NCBI GenBank assembly: GCA_946537885.1
Contig: CAMNGC010000009.1
Location: 21,843 to 85,842 of the forward strand
Source: an uncultured Clostridia bacterium
GTDB lineage: Bacteria > Bacillota > Clostridia > Saccharofermentanales > Saccharofermentanaceae
Length of the DNA: 64,000 nt
Reading direction: 5' to 3'
A program made the position numbers and the translations under genes. Shown here piece after piece: positions 9,266 to 19,460 of the stretch (the first letter of the stretch is position 1; every line of letters begins with the position of its first letter). The notes beneath the pieces are model-generated. The model had not been told where the DNA came from and made no database searches. It saw only the letters and a list, made by a program, of their open reading frames with translations.

Positions 9266-11314
9266 TTATTCTGCTCCTTTGAGCTTCTCGCGCCTGATCC
9301 TGCGCCTCTCTCTGATGGATTCGCTTATGGCGGCCCTGGTGCTGTCTGATGTGTCGGCAAGTTCATTAATATGCTGTTCGAGCAGATCCAGAAGCTTGCC
9401 TTCATCCATGAGACCGATTCGGCCCCAGCTTGCATGAGATTCAGCCTGCCTTACGACTTCTTCGCCTGCATTCTCCGGAGTCGCAATATGAGACAGATCG
9501 TCGAGTATTTCTGCGGACATCTTCTCTAGTATCGCGTTGCTGTCTTTTCCTAAGATCCATTCAAGCTCCGTAGACAGTTCATTGCGTGCTGTCTGAACAT
9601 GTCCGGCATCAATTGTTTTGACCTGTTCGTGGTCGGGATCGATATCCCCCTCGTACTTTTCGACGGGGTAGGGCATATGCATACCTGCGTCACGCAGCGC
9701 AAGTATTATTGTCCGGCGGATGGTACCGTTATATAGGAGCTCGCGGGCGCCGGATGTCCTGAGCTTATCGTTGAGTGCGCCTACATGATCCGTCATATAC
9801 AGACTGATTCCTCGAGCCCTGAGATTGTTGTTTAGTATGACAAGTCTTTCGGCGGCGGTTACATCCACATCACCGATGCTTGTGGCGTAGATGATGACAT
9901 ATCGTGTGTCTTCTTTAAGGGCTCCCATGATGTCATTTTCGAGACTGTCTATATTAGCGAAAAAGAGATTTCCGCCGAATCTGTAGATCACTGTATTTTT
10001 TATGGGACGCGCATCACGATAACGCGACAGAGAATAGAAGCCGTCCTTGCCGGGGATGATGCCGACGAACTCTCTTGGCGGCACGACTGCGCGGATGATG
10101 ACAGCCAGAAAGGACAGAAGAACACCGATGATAACGCCGTAGATAGTACCGAATAATAGGACGCCTGCGAAAGCAGACAAGAAGATATAAAACTCTTTCC
10201 GATTAGTCTTGATCAGCTCTGATGCTACGTCGAATTCACAGGCGCTTATAAGTGCTGCGATAACGATGCCGGTAAGGATCGGCACCGGCAGGTATTCGAT
10301 AACGGGAGTCAGGAACAGGAGCACGGCAGCCATGGTGACGGAAGCTGTAACTGACATGAACTGTGAGTTAACTCCATATTGGCGGGCGAGGGAAGATCTG
10401 GATACGCTGCCGTTGACAGGACAGCCGCCGAAAACCGCTGAGGCAAAGTTTCCGAGCGAATAGCCCAGAAGCTCGCGATTGTTATCCATACGACGGTATT
10501 CCCGAAGCTCGATGCTGCCTGATGCAAGCAAAGTCTCTGACATTATTACAATGGCGATCGTCAGAGTGGGGAAGAGCAGATCGACTATCGGAGCGGCCTT
10601 GATGTCCGGGATAAAGAAATCCGGCAGGCCTTTCTCAACATGGGGAAGGAGCTTAACACCGTGATCATCCACATTAAAGCAGACAGTCAGAAAGTAGCCC
10701 AGGATCATCATAATGATCTGAGTGGGGATCTTGGGGCGGATCTTACGAATGAGCAGTATCAGCGCCACGGTAGTTATTCCGAGAAATAACGAAAGAAGGT
10801 TGAGATCGGGGATCGTAGCGATTATGTGGCGGATCAGCTCATAGCCTTCGCCTGTTCCCGATGCCGAGCCGTAGAGTTTGGGGATCTGCATGAGAATGAT
10901 GGTGCAGCAGATCCCCGAGACAAAGCCTGCCATGACAGGTTTGGATATGTAGCGTACTGCATTGCCTGCACGGACAATAAAGAAGAGCATCAGCCAGACA
11001 GCAACCATCAGGGAGATGATCGCGACTGTGTTGATCGCCTCATCGCTCTCAGACTCGATCCCGAGATTTGTAAGGATCGCGCCCACCAGCACGGCAGGAG
11101 CCGCATCCACGCCGAAAACAAAATTACGGGTAGAAGTGAACAGGGCATATACCAATATGGGTATCAAAGAAGCGTAGAGACCGTATTGCATCGGAAGCCC
11201 CGCTATCTGAGAATACCCCATGGAGATGGGGATGGATACCAGAGCAACTATAATTCCGCCGAAAGCATCTTTCAGCAGGCTCTTTCCGGTAAAGTTCATT
11301 GATTGGCTCTTCAT
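9266..11314 (-). CDS. SulP-family anion transporter with STAS domain and about 110-aa charged C-terminal extension
   Basis: SulP signature (GGIIVALVSIPISMGYSQIAGLPMQYGLYAS), STAS-like C-terminal region, extra helical tail. Confidence 0.9.
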   Translation of the reverse strand: MKSQSMNFTGKSLLKDAFGGIIVALVSIPISMGYSQIAGLPMQYGLYASLIPILVYALFTSTRNFVFGVDAAPAVLVGAILTNLGIESESDEAINTVAIISLMVAVWLMLFFIVRAGNAVRYISKPVMAGFVSGICCTIILMQIPKLYGSASGTGEGYELIRHIIATIPDLNLLSLFLGITTVALILLIRKIRPKIPTQIIMMILGYFLTVCFNVDDHGVKLLPHVEKGLPDFFIPDIKAAPIVDLLFPTLTIAIVIMSETLLASGSIELREYRRMDNNRELLGYSLGNFASAVFGGCPVNGSVSRSSLARQYGVNSQFMSVTASVTMAAVLLFLTPVIEYLPVPILTGIVIAALISACEFDVASELIKTNRKEFYIFLSAFAGVLLFGTIYGVIIGVLLSFLAVIIRAVVPPREFVGIIPGKDGFYSLSRYRDARPIKNTVIYRFGGNLFFANIDSLENDIMGALKEDTRYVIIYATSIGDVDVTAAERLVILNNNLRARGISLYMTDHVGALNDKLRTSGARELLYNGTIRRTIILALRDAGMHMPYPVEKYEGDIDPDHEQVKTIDAGHVQTARNELSTELEWILGKDSNAILEKMSAEILDDLSHIATPENAGEEVVRQAESHASWGRIGLMDEGKLLDLLEQHINELADTSDSTRAAISESIRERRRIRREKLKGAE

Positions 11315-11426
11315 GTGAAGATTATAGCATAGAGCCGTCCCCTTTCGGGTGAAATGTAAAGTGGTCTTGATACCTTTCGAGTGCTATAATCAAATTATCT
11401 TTATGAAAGTATGGGGGGATCCTGGC

Positions 11427-13328
11427 ATGAATTATGTTGTTCATTTTGATGTCTGTGCTCTCATACTTACGGCCTTCTCGCTGATCTGCGTCCAGATGAA
11501 GAAGGGCATAAGAAATCACCAGAATCAGTTTTTTGTGTTGATACTCATCTCTAACATCTTCGCGGCATTTGCCGATATCTGTTCGGCTTTGGCCGACATG
11601 GATACCGCCTCTTACGATGTAGGCTATCTGTATTTTGTAAATGCGCTTTATCTCTTCTTCCATCTTATGGCACCGCCGCTTATCTGCTACTACATTTATT
11701 ATCTCTACGGCTTACGTCAGCGCAAGGATCACAGCAAGCCTTTTTTGCTGGCAGGGCCCTATCTGATCTGTGTTGTCATGATATTAACGACGCGCTTGAC
11801 GCATTTTGTGTTCTTTTTCGATGAGGAAGGGGAATATACACGTGGCAACGGGATGATACTCTTGTATCTTGTAACATTGACCTATCTTATGTTTGCCGTG
11901 ATCGTCATGATCAGATACAGGAGGGCGGTCTCTATCGAGAAGCTCACTATGCTGATAGTCTACATGATCCTCGGAACTGTGGGGATGATAGTTCAGTTCA
12001 TCTTCCAGCACTTGCTTCTGGAGCTGTTTATCGAATCCGTCGCATGCTTAGGGGTTTTGTTTACCATCGAGAATTATGACGAAGTCATCGATCCTGACAC
12101 CAAGGCTTTCAACCGCAATGCCCTGGTGAGTGACGCACGTAAATATATCGTTACCCATGTTGAATACAGCCTGATAGTTGTAAGGGTTAAGGAAGCCGGC
12201 TATATCGGCAGTACATTTGGAGTCGAAGGGATCCGTGAGCTGGAGAAGAGGATCGTTGAGTATCTGAGGAGCTTTGACATAGTGACGGTCTACAGATATG
12301 CCGGCGGCTCCTTTGCGCTTATCTCTTTTGATAGAGATAATGTCTCCATGTTAGTCGATTCCATAGCTGAGAGGTTCGAAAGTGAGTGGCAGGTCGGAAG
12401 CGCCAAGGTTTTACTCGGAGCAAGGATCAGCTGCGCCAACTGTCCGGAGGATATTGATTCCGATGATATGCTGGCTGTTATGCTGGATGCTCCGATGGAT
12501 ATCTTGCTGGTGGACAGACACAATGTCGACGTGGTTCTTTTCGAGGATTATTCGCGTGAGATCGAGATAGGGAAAGCCCTTCAGAGAGCCATGGCCAATA
12601 AGACTTTCGAGATCTACTACCAGCCTATTTGCGAGGTAAATGATCACAAGATACACGCTGCCGAGGCTCTGCTTCGCCTGAAGGATGAGGTGCTTGGAGA
12701 CTTAGGACCGGATGAGTTTATACCTGTCGCGGAGAAAAGCGGCTATATAAACGAGATAGGTGAATATGTTACCGAGGCGGTATGTGCTTTCTATCGGGAT
12801 AATGATCTTGGCCGTCTCGGTATCGACTTCATTGACATAAATCTGTCTGTTCTGCAGTGTATGAGTGAAGGCTTCGTAGGAAGGATACGTGACATCGTAA
12901 GACGCTCCGGGATCGAGCCGAGGCATATAAATCTTGAGGTGACCGAGTCTTCGCTTGTCCGGAACAAGGAAGTAATGCATAAGGTGATCGACGAGTTCGA
13001 GAAAGAGGGGATAAGGTTCTCGCTGGATGATTTCGGCACGGGTTATTCGAATTTCTCCTATATTCTGGATTATCCTTTCCACATTATCAAGATAGACAAA
13101 TCTCTTCTATGGAGCGCGAATGCAGCAGAGAACGGCAGCAGGGTATTTGAAGGTATGATGAGTATGTTCCGTTCCATGAATGTGAAGACCCTGGTAGAGG
13201 GCGTCGAGACCGACAGTCACCGCTATCTTGTCGAGACCAACGGCTGCGATTATATACAGGGCTTTTACTATTCAGAGCCGGTCTGTGCTACCGAGTTTAT
13301 CGAATATATAAGTAAGATCAACAGCTGA
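11427..13328 (+). CDS. Membrane protein with degenerate GGDEF and intact EAL domain (putative c-di-GMP phosphodiesterase)
   Basis: N-terminal multi-TM; AGGSF in place of GGDEF; EAL residues AEALLR, LDDFGTGYS, IKIDKS, VEGVET present; ATG 11427 has an upstream purine-rich RBS. Confidence 0.85.
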   Translation: MNYVVHFDVCALILTAFSLICVQMKKGIRNHQNQFFVLILISNIFAAFADICSALADMDTASYDVGYLYFVNALYLFFHLMAPPLICYYIYYLYGLRQRKDHSKPFLLAGPYLICVVMILTTRLTHFVFFFDEEGEYTRGNGMILLYLVTLTYLMFAVIVMIRYRRAVSIEKLTMLIVYMILGTVGMIVQFIFQHLLLELFIESVACLGVLFTIENYDEVIDPDTKAFNRNALVSDARKYIVTHVEYSLIVVRVKEAGYIGSTFGVEGIRELEKRIVEYLRSFDIVTVYRYAGGSFALISFDRDNVSMLVDSIAERFESEWQVGSAKVLLGARISCANCPEDIDSDDMLAVMLDAPMDILLVDRHNVDVVLFEDYSREIEIGKALQRAMANKTFEIYYQPICEVNDHKIHAAEALLRLKDEVLGDLGPDEFIPVAEKSGYINEIGEYVTEAVCAFYRDNDLGRLGIDFIDINLSVLQCMSEGFVGRIRDIVRRSGIEPRHINLEVTESSLVRNKEVMHKVIDEFEKEGIRFSLDDFGTGYSNFSYILDYPFHIIKIDKSLLWSANAAENGSRVFEGMMSMFRSMNVKTLVEGVETDSHRYLVETNGCDYIQGFYYSEPVCATEFIEYISKINS

Positions 13329-13397
13329 TCATGATTATCATTCAACTATCCTCTCGAAAATGCGTTATAATCCTACAAGTTGCTATGGAGGATGAGT

Positions 13398-14510
13398 ATG
13401 GAGAAGAATAGAGAAGGCATAATCGTAAAGACATCGATTATAGGTATCGCCGTAAATGTATTGCTGGCAGGGTTTAAGGCCTTTGTGGGACTCGCAGCGG
13501 GATCCATTGCCGTTATCCTTGATGCAGTAAACAACTTGAGCGATGCTCTGTCATCAGTTATTACTATAGTTGGTACCAAGCTTGCAGGTAAGGCGCCTGA
13601 CCGTAAACATCCTTTGGGTTACGGAAGGATAGAATATCTGTCGGCGGCGATCATATCCGCGATCGTCTTGTATGCCGGTATAACTTCCCTTACCGAATCC
13701 GTCAAAAAGATACTTCATCCGTCGGCGGCTGATTATTCAGCTCTGGCACTTATAATCGTCGGGATGGCAGTCGTTGCCAAGATCCTTCTCGGTCTTCATG
13801 TAAGCAAGGTCGGAAAGAAGGTAAATTCGGATTCCTTGATGGCTTCCGGTAAAGATGCTCTTTTCGATTCCATAATATCCGCATCAACACTGGTTGCGGC
13901 GTTTTTCTCAATAATGTGGGATATCAGTCTTGAAGCATATCTCGGAGTTCTGATCTCACTCGTGATCATCAAGGCAGGCTATGAGATGCTGTCCGATACC
14001 GTAAGCGACCTCCTGGGGCGAAGAGCAGATGATGATCTTGTTAAGCAGATAAAATCGGTGGCTAATGAAGTGGACGGAGTGCTCGGGGTATTTGATGTGG
14101 TGGTGAGTAATTACGGTCCTACGGTAAATATCGCCTCTTTCCATATTGCTGTTGATTCCTCATATGATGCAGCGAAGATTGATTCCATTACCCGTAAGAT
14201 CCAGGCCCGTGAGATGGAGCTAAACGGTATCGCGGTCAGTGCGATCGGAATCTATTCTCATAACACTGATGATGAAGAGATCATTGCCGTAAGGGAGAAG
14301 ATCAGTGAGATCGTAAGGTCACATGAAGGCGTTAAGCAGATACATGGTTTCTATATGGATAAGGACGCCAAGTTCATAAGTTTTGATGTTGTTTTCACGT
14401 TTGATGTTAAGGATCGGAAGACGGTTTTCGCGACGATAAAGGAAGAATTGGCGGAAGAGTATCCTGATTATAGATTCAATATTGCGATGGATCTTGATAT
14501 AAGCGACTGA
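13398..14510 (+). CDS. Cation diffusion facilitator family transporter
   Basis: SIAVILDAVNNLSDALSS and RKHPLGYGRIEYLSA CDF motifs; ORF opens at 13380, likely ATG 13398 (MEKNREG). Confidence 0.9.
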   Translation: MEKNREGIIVKTSIIGIAVNVLLAGFKAFVGLAAGSIAVILDAVNNLSDALSSVITIVGTKLAGKAPDRKHPLGYGRIEYLSAAIISAIVLYAGITSLTESVKKILHPSAADYSALALIIVGMAVVAKILLGLHVSKVGKKVNSDSLMASGKDALFDSIISASTLVAAFFSIMWDISLEAYLGVLISLVIIKAGYEMLSDTVSDLLGRRADDDLVKQIKSVANEVDGVLGVFDVVVSNYGPTVNIASFHIAVDSSYDAAKIDSITRKIQAREMELNGIAVSAIGIYSHNTDDEEIIAVREKISEIVRSHEGVKQIHGFYMDKDAKFISFDVVFTFDVKDRKTVFATIKEELAEEYPDYRFNIAMDLDISD

Positions 14511-14593
14511 TTTTCGATATTTTTGACCGACATTAGGGATAATCCTTCCGTCTGATTGTGTAAAATAATATCAGATCAAAACGGAGGTGTCCT

Positions 14594-17146
14594 ATGAAAT
14601 ATCATGCATTGAGAACTAATGAGATCACGGATCTTGAGAAGCGCAGTTCCGAGGCCGTAAGAGCTTTCGCGGGAGAATGTGCCGTTGTGCTGGAAAACGA
14701 TGGGACACTTCCGATCAGCTCTCCCTGTAAACTGGCCCTTTATGGCAGCGGTGCAAGACATATGGTAAAGGGCGGAACGGGATCAGGTGACGTTAATTCC
14801 AGATATGTCGTAAATATCGAGGAAGGTCTTGAAGAGGCAGGGTTCGAGATCACGACAAAAAACTGGCTTGACCGTTACGATAAGGTCGAAGCAGTATTCA
14901 AGACCGATTATATGGAAATGGTCAATAAAGAATCCGAAGAAAGCGGCATCCCGGTCATCATGGTCATGTTCGAGAAGCCTATCGGTCTGCCGCCGCTTCC
15001 CGCTGTTAGTGAAGAGGATGCAGCTGACGACGCCGATACGGCGATCTATGTAATCTCCAGAGACTCAGGTGAAGGCGGAGACCGTAATTACAGAAGAGGT
15101 GATTATCTCTTAAGAGAAGACGAATTATCCGCTATCTCGTTTATTGCTTCTCACTATAAGCATACGATAATCCTCTTGAATACTGGTGGGATCATTGATC
15201 TGAGTGAACTCAAGAGAATCGACGGTATAAGTTCCATCGTGATCGTAAGCCAGCTTGGTAATATCGGAGGTTTGGTAGTAGGAGATATCATCAGCGGTAA
15301 AGTGGAGCCTTCGGGAAGACTGACCGATACATGGGCCAAGAGCTACGAGGATTATCCTGCTTGGCAGGACTTCAGCCACAATAACGGAAATACCGACGAT
15401 GAGTATTACAAGGAAGGCATATATATAGGCTACAGATACTTTGATACTTTTGATGTGGAGCCGGAATATTGCTTCGGCTATGGTCTCGGTTATACAAGCT
15501 TTGATATCGAGACGATCGATGCTTTTGTCAATGGCAGAGAAATGGGAGTCCGCGTGAAAGTAACCAACAGCGGAAGACTGGCCGGCAAGGAGGTCGTGCA
15601 GGTATATGTTTCTGCGCCCTCCGGCAAGATCAGTAAGGTTTATCAGGAACTGGCGGCCTTTGCCAAGACACCCAAGCTGAATCCCGGTGCCTGCTGTGAG
15701 ATGGAGATCAGCTGGGATGCCGAGAGGCTTTGCTGTTACGATCAGGAATCTGCCCGTAAACTGATCGAAAAGGGTGACTACATAATCCGAGTCGGCAGAA
15801 ATTCCAGAGATACCAAGGCCGTAGCCGTAATAAATGTCCCTGAAGATCTGATACTTGAGCAACTCCGGAATCTTTTCCCGGATAGCAGTAAGTTCGAGGA
15901 GATCAAGTGCGAGGAAAGCAAGAAGCCGTCATTTAATAATGATGCTGTCGATCTTGCCAAAGCGCAAAGGCTGACATTTGACTGCAGTTCGATCATAACA
16001 AAGGTCGCTCAGTATAGCTCAGAAAGAAAGGCACTGGAAGACACCGCCGGCTATAAGGTTCTTTTCGATGATGTATTGAAAGGTAAGGCGACTGTGGAGC
16101 AACTGGCGGCGCAGCTTAGCGTCGAGGAGATGGCCTATCTTTGTGTCGGCTCTTACCAGGAGGGCGATGCGGACGAGAATGTTGTCGGTTCTGCATCACT
16201 GCTGGTGCCGGGTGCCGCGGCTGAGACTACGGATAAGCTTCTGGAATCCAGAGGGATCCCGCCGATGATCCTGGCTGACGGTCCCGCAGGACTCAGGCTT
16301 CAGCCTCATTTCAAGACTGCCGGCGAAGAGGGCAAGCCGATGAAGGGCGGAGAAGTTTTCGGTATAAGCGTTAATCCTTTCCCGGATGACCTGCCGGAGG
16401 ATACCGTGGATTATTATCAGTATTGCACAGCGATCCCCATCGCGACGGCCCTGGCTCAGAGCTGGAATCTGGAGCTGGTGTGCGAGGCCGGAAGAATCGT
16501 CGGTGAGGAGATGAAGAGATATTATGTTCACTTCTGGTTGGCTCCCGGAATGAATATTCATCGTAATCCCTTGTGCGGCAGAAACTTTGAGTACTATTCG
16601 GAGGATCCGCTCCTGTCCGGCAGATGCGCCGCGGCCGATACTGATGGTGTGCAGTCGCTCGGAGGGCAGGGCACGACGATCAAGCACTTTGCCGGTAATA
16701 ATCAGGAAGACAACAGGATGTTCAGCAACTCGCATATTTCAGAGAGGGCATTGAGAGACCTGTACCTGCGCGGCTTTGAGATCGCGGTCAAGGAGTCCCG
16801 GCCTTTTTCGATAATGACATCCTATAATCTGCTTAACGGCACACATTCGGCAAATCATTACGGTCTGATCCAAGGGGCGGCTCGTGACGAATGGGGATTT
16901 GACGGCGTTATCATGACCGACTGGTTCACATCGCAAGATACCACATTTATGGGCTATGCATCCGATATCTACCCCTGGTCGTCGTCGCCTAAATGTATCC
17001 TTGCCGGCAATGACTGGCAGATGCCGGGCTGCGAGCAGAACGTTACCGATATTATTGAGGCAGTAGCCTCCGGCGAGATCGGAATCGCGGATCTTCAATA
17101 CTGCACAGTAAATATCTTGAAGATGGCGGTTAAGTGCTTCAAGTAG
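14594..17146 (+). CDS. Glycoside hydrolase family 3 protein with reversed domain order (GH3_C - Fn3-like - GH3_N)
   Basis: GH3 C-domain-like GSGARHMVKGGTGSGDVNSR near N-terminus; catalytic barrel with KHFAGNNQE and VIMTDWF near C-terminus. Confidence 0.88.
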   Translation: MKYHALRTNEITDLEKRSSEAVRAFAGECAVVLENDGTLPISSPCKLALYGSGARHMVKGGTGSGDVNSRYVVNIEEGLEEAGFEITTKNWLDRYDKVEAVFKTDYMEMVNKESEESGIPVIMVMFEKPIGLPPLPAVSEEDAADDADTAIYVISRDSGEGGDRNYRRGDYLLREDELSAISFIASHYKHTIILLNTGGIIDLSELKRIDGISSIVIVSQLGNIGGLVVGDIISGKVEPSGRLTDTWAKSYEDYPAWQDFSHNNGNTDDEYYKEGIYIGYRYFDTFDVEPEYCFGYGLGYTSFDIETIDAFVNGREMGVRVKVTNSGRLAGKEVVQVYVSAPSGKISKVYQELAAFAKTPKLNPGACCEMEISWDAERLCCYDQESARKLIEKGDYIIRVGRNSRDTKAVAVINVPEDLILEQLRNLFPDSSKFEEIKCEESKKPSFNNDAVDLAKAQRLTFDCSSIITKVAQYSSERKALEDTAGYKVLFDDVLKGKATVEQLAAQLSVEEMAYLCVGSYQEGDADENVVGSASLLVPGAAAETTDKLLESRGIPPMILADGPAGLRLQPHFKTAGEEGKPMKGGEVFGISVNPFPDDLPEDTVDYYQYCTAIPIATALAQSWNLELVCEAGRIVGEEMKRYYVHFWLAPGMNIHRNPLCGRNFEYYSEDPLLSGRCAAADTDGVQSLGGQGTTIKHFAGNNQEDNRMFSNSHISERALRDLYLRGFEIAVKESRPFSIMTSYNLLNGTHSANHYGLIQGAARDEWGFDGVIMTDWFTSQDTTFMGYASDIYPWSSSPKCILAGNDWQMPGCEQNVTDIIEAVASGEIGIADLQYCTVNILKMAVKCFK

Positions 17147-17187
17147 CTGCCGCTCGAAAAGTTTTTTACATTAAGTTGTCCTTAAGT

Positions 17188-17228
17188 GCCCGTACCCTTA
17201 ACTTTTGTTAGGGGTGCGGGTATTTTTT
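17188..17228 (+). terminator. Rho-independent terminator downstream of GH3 gene
   Basis: GCCCGTACCCTTAACTTTTGTTAGGGGTGCGGGTATTTTTT. Confidence 0.8.
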
Positions 17229-17377
17229 CTCCGGGATTACCTCGGGTGTTAACCCAGCTTGGGTTAACCCGGAAGTTAAAACCAAATAATTTGATTTTGT
17301 GTGCAATTGTGCGGGATTGTGACAAATTGTGTGCAATTGCGAGACAATTAGCTCTTGCGATGCGCTACCATTAATGC

Positions 17378-18004
17378 ATGTATAACCGTAGACTTGAAGA
17401 ATTAAAGCTCTCATATTATTATGATCGCCTTGTGAAAATGCCGCATGGCAGTTTTGTCAATGTTAAGGGAAGACGAGCGGTAACTGTTGTTTTCTGCCCC
17501 GATGACCCGAGGGTCACTCACAAGCACAAAAGGAGGTATTATGTTGACTCGGTCAATGGCAGAAAGTGGTCTGAGAAGATTAGTGAGTACATCGCGACCA
17601 AGTCAGAATTTGACAGATTATTGAATAATTGGAGATTAAACTACCGCGGAGCTCCGGATCTGAACTCTTATTCGCAAGAGGTCAATAAAGGCGAAAAGCT
17701 TTCGCCTGCTTTATGGGAAAAATTAAAGGTGGAGTCGAATCCTATGACAAGAGACAGTGACATCGTTTTCCAAGGGCAGCATTTCAGGTCCAAAAATGAG
17801 CTTGCCGCTTGTCAATTGATAGACCGGATGGGCTACGAATTTAAGACGGAAGTAGCGATCCGGATATCGTGAGGGGAAAGACATTATCTTCTTCAGGATA
17901 AGCGGAGGAAAGGATCTGAATATTGATATGCTTGAAGCGATGATCCGTTCTGCGATAATGTCTAATATCCCGTGTTACGACATAATGGCAGGGATCTTTG
18001 CCTG
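17378..18004 (+). pseudogene. Frameshifted/internally deleted nuclease-like gene remnant
   Basis: ORF 17378..17872 ends ...FQGQHFRSKNELAACQLIDRMGYEFKTEVAIRIS; a C-terminal-looking segment (DIIFFRISGGKDLNIDMLEAMIRSAIMSNIP) continues in another frame from about 17880 to 18004. Confidence 0.5.
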
Positions 18005-18071
18005 ATTCTTGCCACTCGCGCAGATGTCCTGCTTATGTTAAACTTAATTGGTTTGTTTTAGTGAGGCGTAT

Positions 18072-19460
18072 ATGGAAGAGATTTACGAGTCGGAGAGCTT
18101 TAATCTTCGATACGACAAAAAGTATAATTCGGTGATCCTGACCTGGAAGAGTTGCAAGAACAGCGAGCAGTTCAGGACTCCTGTAATGCATGCTGCCGAT
18201 ATAGTCAGGAAGCATAATGATGCTATCCTTATTGTTGACAGAACCGTTGCGCCGGAGCTATCGGATATTGATCGTAAATGGCTTAAGAAAAATGTGATCC
18301 CCGGGCTTAAACGTGCCGGACTTAAGAGGATTATATTTGTTTCACCTCTCTACGGCACCGAGACGGATAAGGACGGGGATGAAGAGAAGAAAAAGCATAG
18401 TGTTTATGATGCTTACCCCGAGGCGCTTTTCGCCTATGATTTCAGGGTGGACAGGTATAGCACTGTAAAAGATCTTTTCGATGTGCTGGATCGGGATGTG
18501 AAGAATGAGGCGTCTGAAGCGGTTACGAAGATGACCAGGAAGCAGGCTCTTGAGTATATGGGGCTTAGTGAGACAGCCAACGATTTTGCCATAGATGAGA
18601 AATATTGGCAGTTGTCCAAGCGTTACAGGAGCGAAGAAGGCGATAATGGTCAGAAGCTGGCTGATCTGACTGCGGCTTATGATATTGCGACCGGAAGGCG
18701 CGATACGAGGCAAGAAGCGATCCAAGTGCGCGAGAGGAGCAAGAAGTTCTTGGGGAAGACAGCGGATGAGTGGAAGAATCATTTCGCTTATTCATGGTAC
18801 AAGTATGTCCTTGCCATTATTCTGATTATCGCGGGCAGTAATCTGATCTATAATATGTTCTTTAAGCCCAGATATGATTGTGGAATCGTCTCTATAGGAC
18901 ACTTTGATATTACGGATGATTCGTATTTTGAGACTATACTGACAGACAAGATGGACTTTGATAATCCCTATATCACCTATGTAAATGTGGTGGTGCCCAA
19001 TGATGAGGGGGAGACGGGTTCGGCCTATGAGGACCAGAATGCGACCACGGCGCTCTTGTCGCGCCCTAATGTTATTGTGACGGATGCCAAGACTGCGCCC
19101 TATTATTATGAGCAGCTGATGGATTTAAGTGATGTCTATACAAGACTTGCGACTATCCTGCCGGCCGGCAAGCTAGAGAAGATCACGCCTGTCTATTGCA
19201 GTGAGAGTCAGTATCACAGATTGAGTGATTCCTATGTCAGCGGTCTGTACATCGGCGAGGGCGGTGATGCAACTGAATCGACCTACAGTACCAAAAGAGA
19301 GATGATCGGGCTTATGATCGAAGACGCTGACATTATCGAGCAGATGGGGTTCGAGACACTTTGGGATGAAGAACCGAATCTTGTTTTCGGGATATATTAT
19401 GACAGCAGGGACTTCAGTGAATCGGTTGATATCCTGATAGAGATCCTTAATACCATCTGA
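18072..19460 (+). CDS. Single-TM protein with degenerate J-domain-like segment
   Basis: RKQALEYMGLSETANDFAIDEKYWQLSKRYR...LADLTAAYDIATGRR resembles J-domain helices without HPD; TM YVLAIILIIAGSNLIYNMFF. Confidence 0.5.
   Translation: MEEIYESESFNLRYDKKYNSVILTWKSCKNSEQFRTPVMHAADIVRKHNDAILIVDRTVAPELSDIDRKWLKKNVIPGLKRAGLKRIIFVSPLYGTETDKDGDEEKKKHSVYDAYPEALFAYDFRVDRYSTVKDLFDVLDRDVKNEASEAVTKMTRKQALEYMGLSETANDFAIDEKYWQLSKRYRSEEGDNGQKLADLTAAYDIATGRRDTRQEAIQVRERSKKFLGKTADEWKNHFAYSWYKYVLAIILIIAGSNLIYNMFFKPRYDCGIVSIGHFDITDDSYFETILTDKMDFDNPYITYVNVVVPNDEGETGSAYEDQNATTALLSRPNVIVTDAKTAPYYYEQLMDLSDVYTRLATILPAGKLEKITPVYCSESQYHRLSDSYVSGLYIGEGGDATESTYSTKREMIGLMIEDADIIEQMGFETLWDEEPNLVFGIYYDSRDFSESVDILIEILNTI

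Noticed and set aside
9241-9270. Hairpin GAATAAG-N11-CTTATTC between convergent response regulator and SulP genes as a terminator
   Set aside because: No T-run on either strand; too weak to call
17186-17374. 62-aa ORF 17186..17374
   Set aside because: Overlaps the GH3 terminator hairpin and repeat-rich noncoding region
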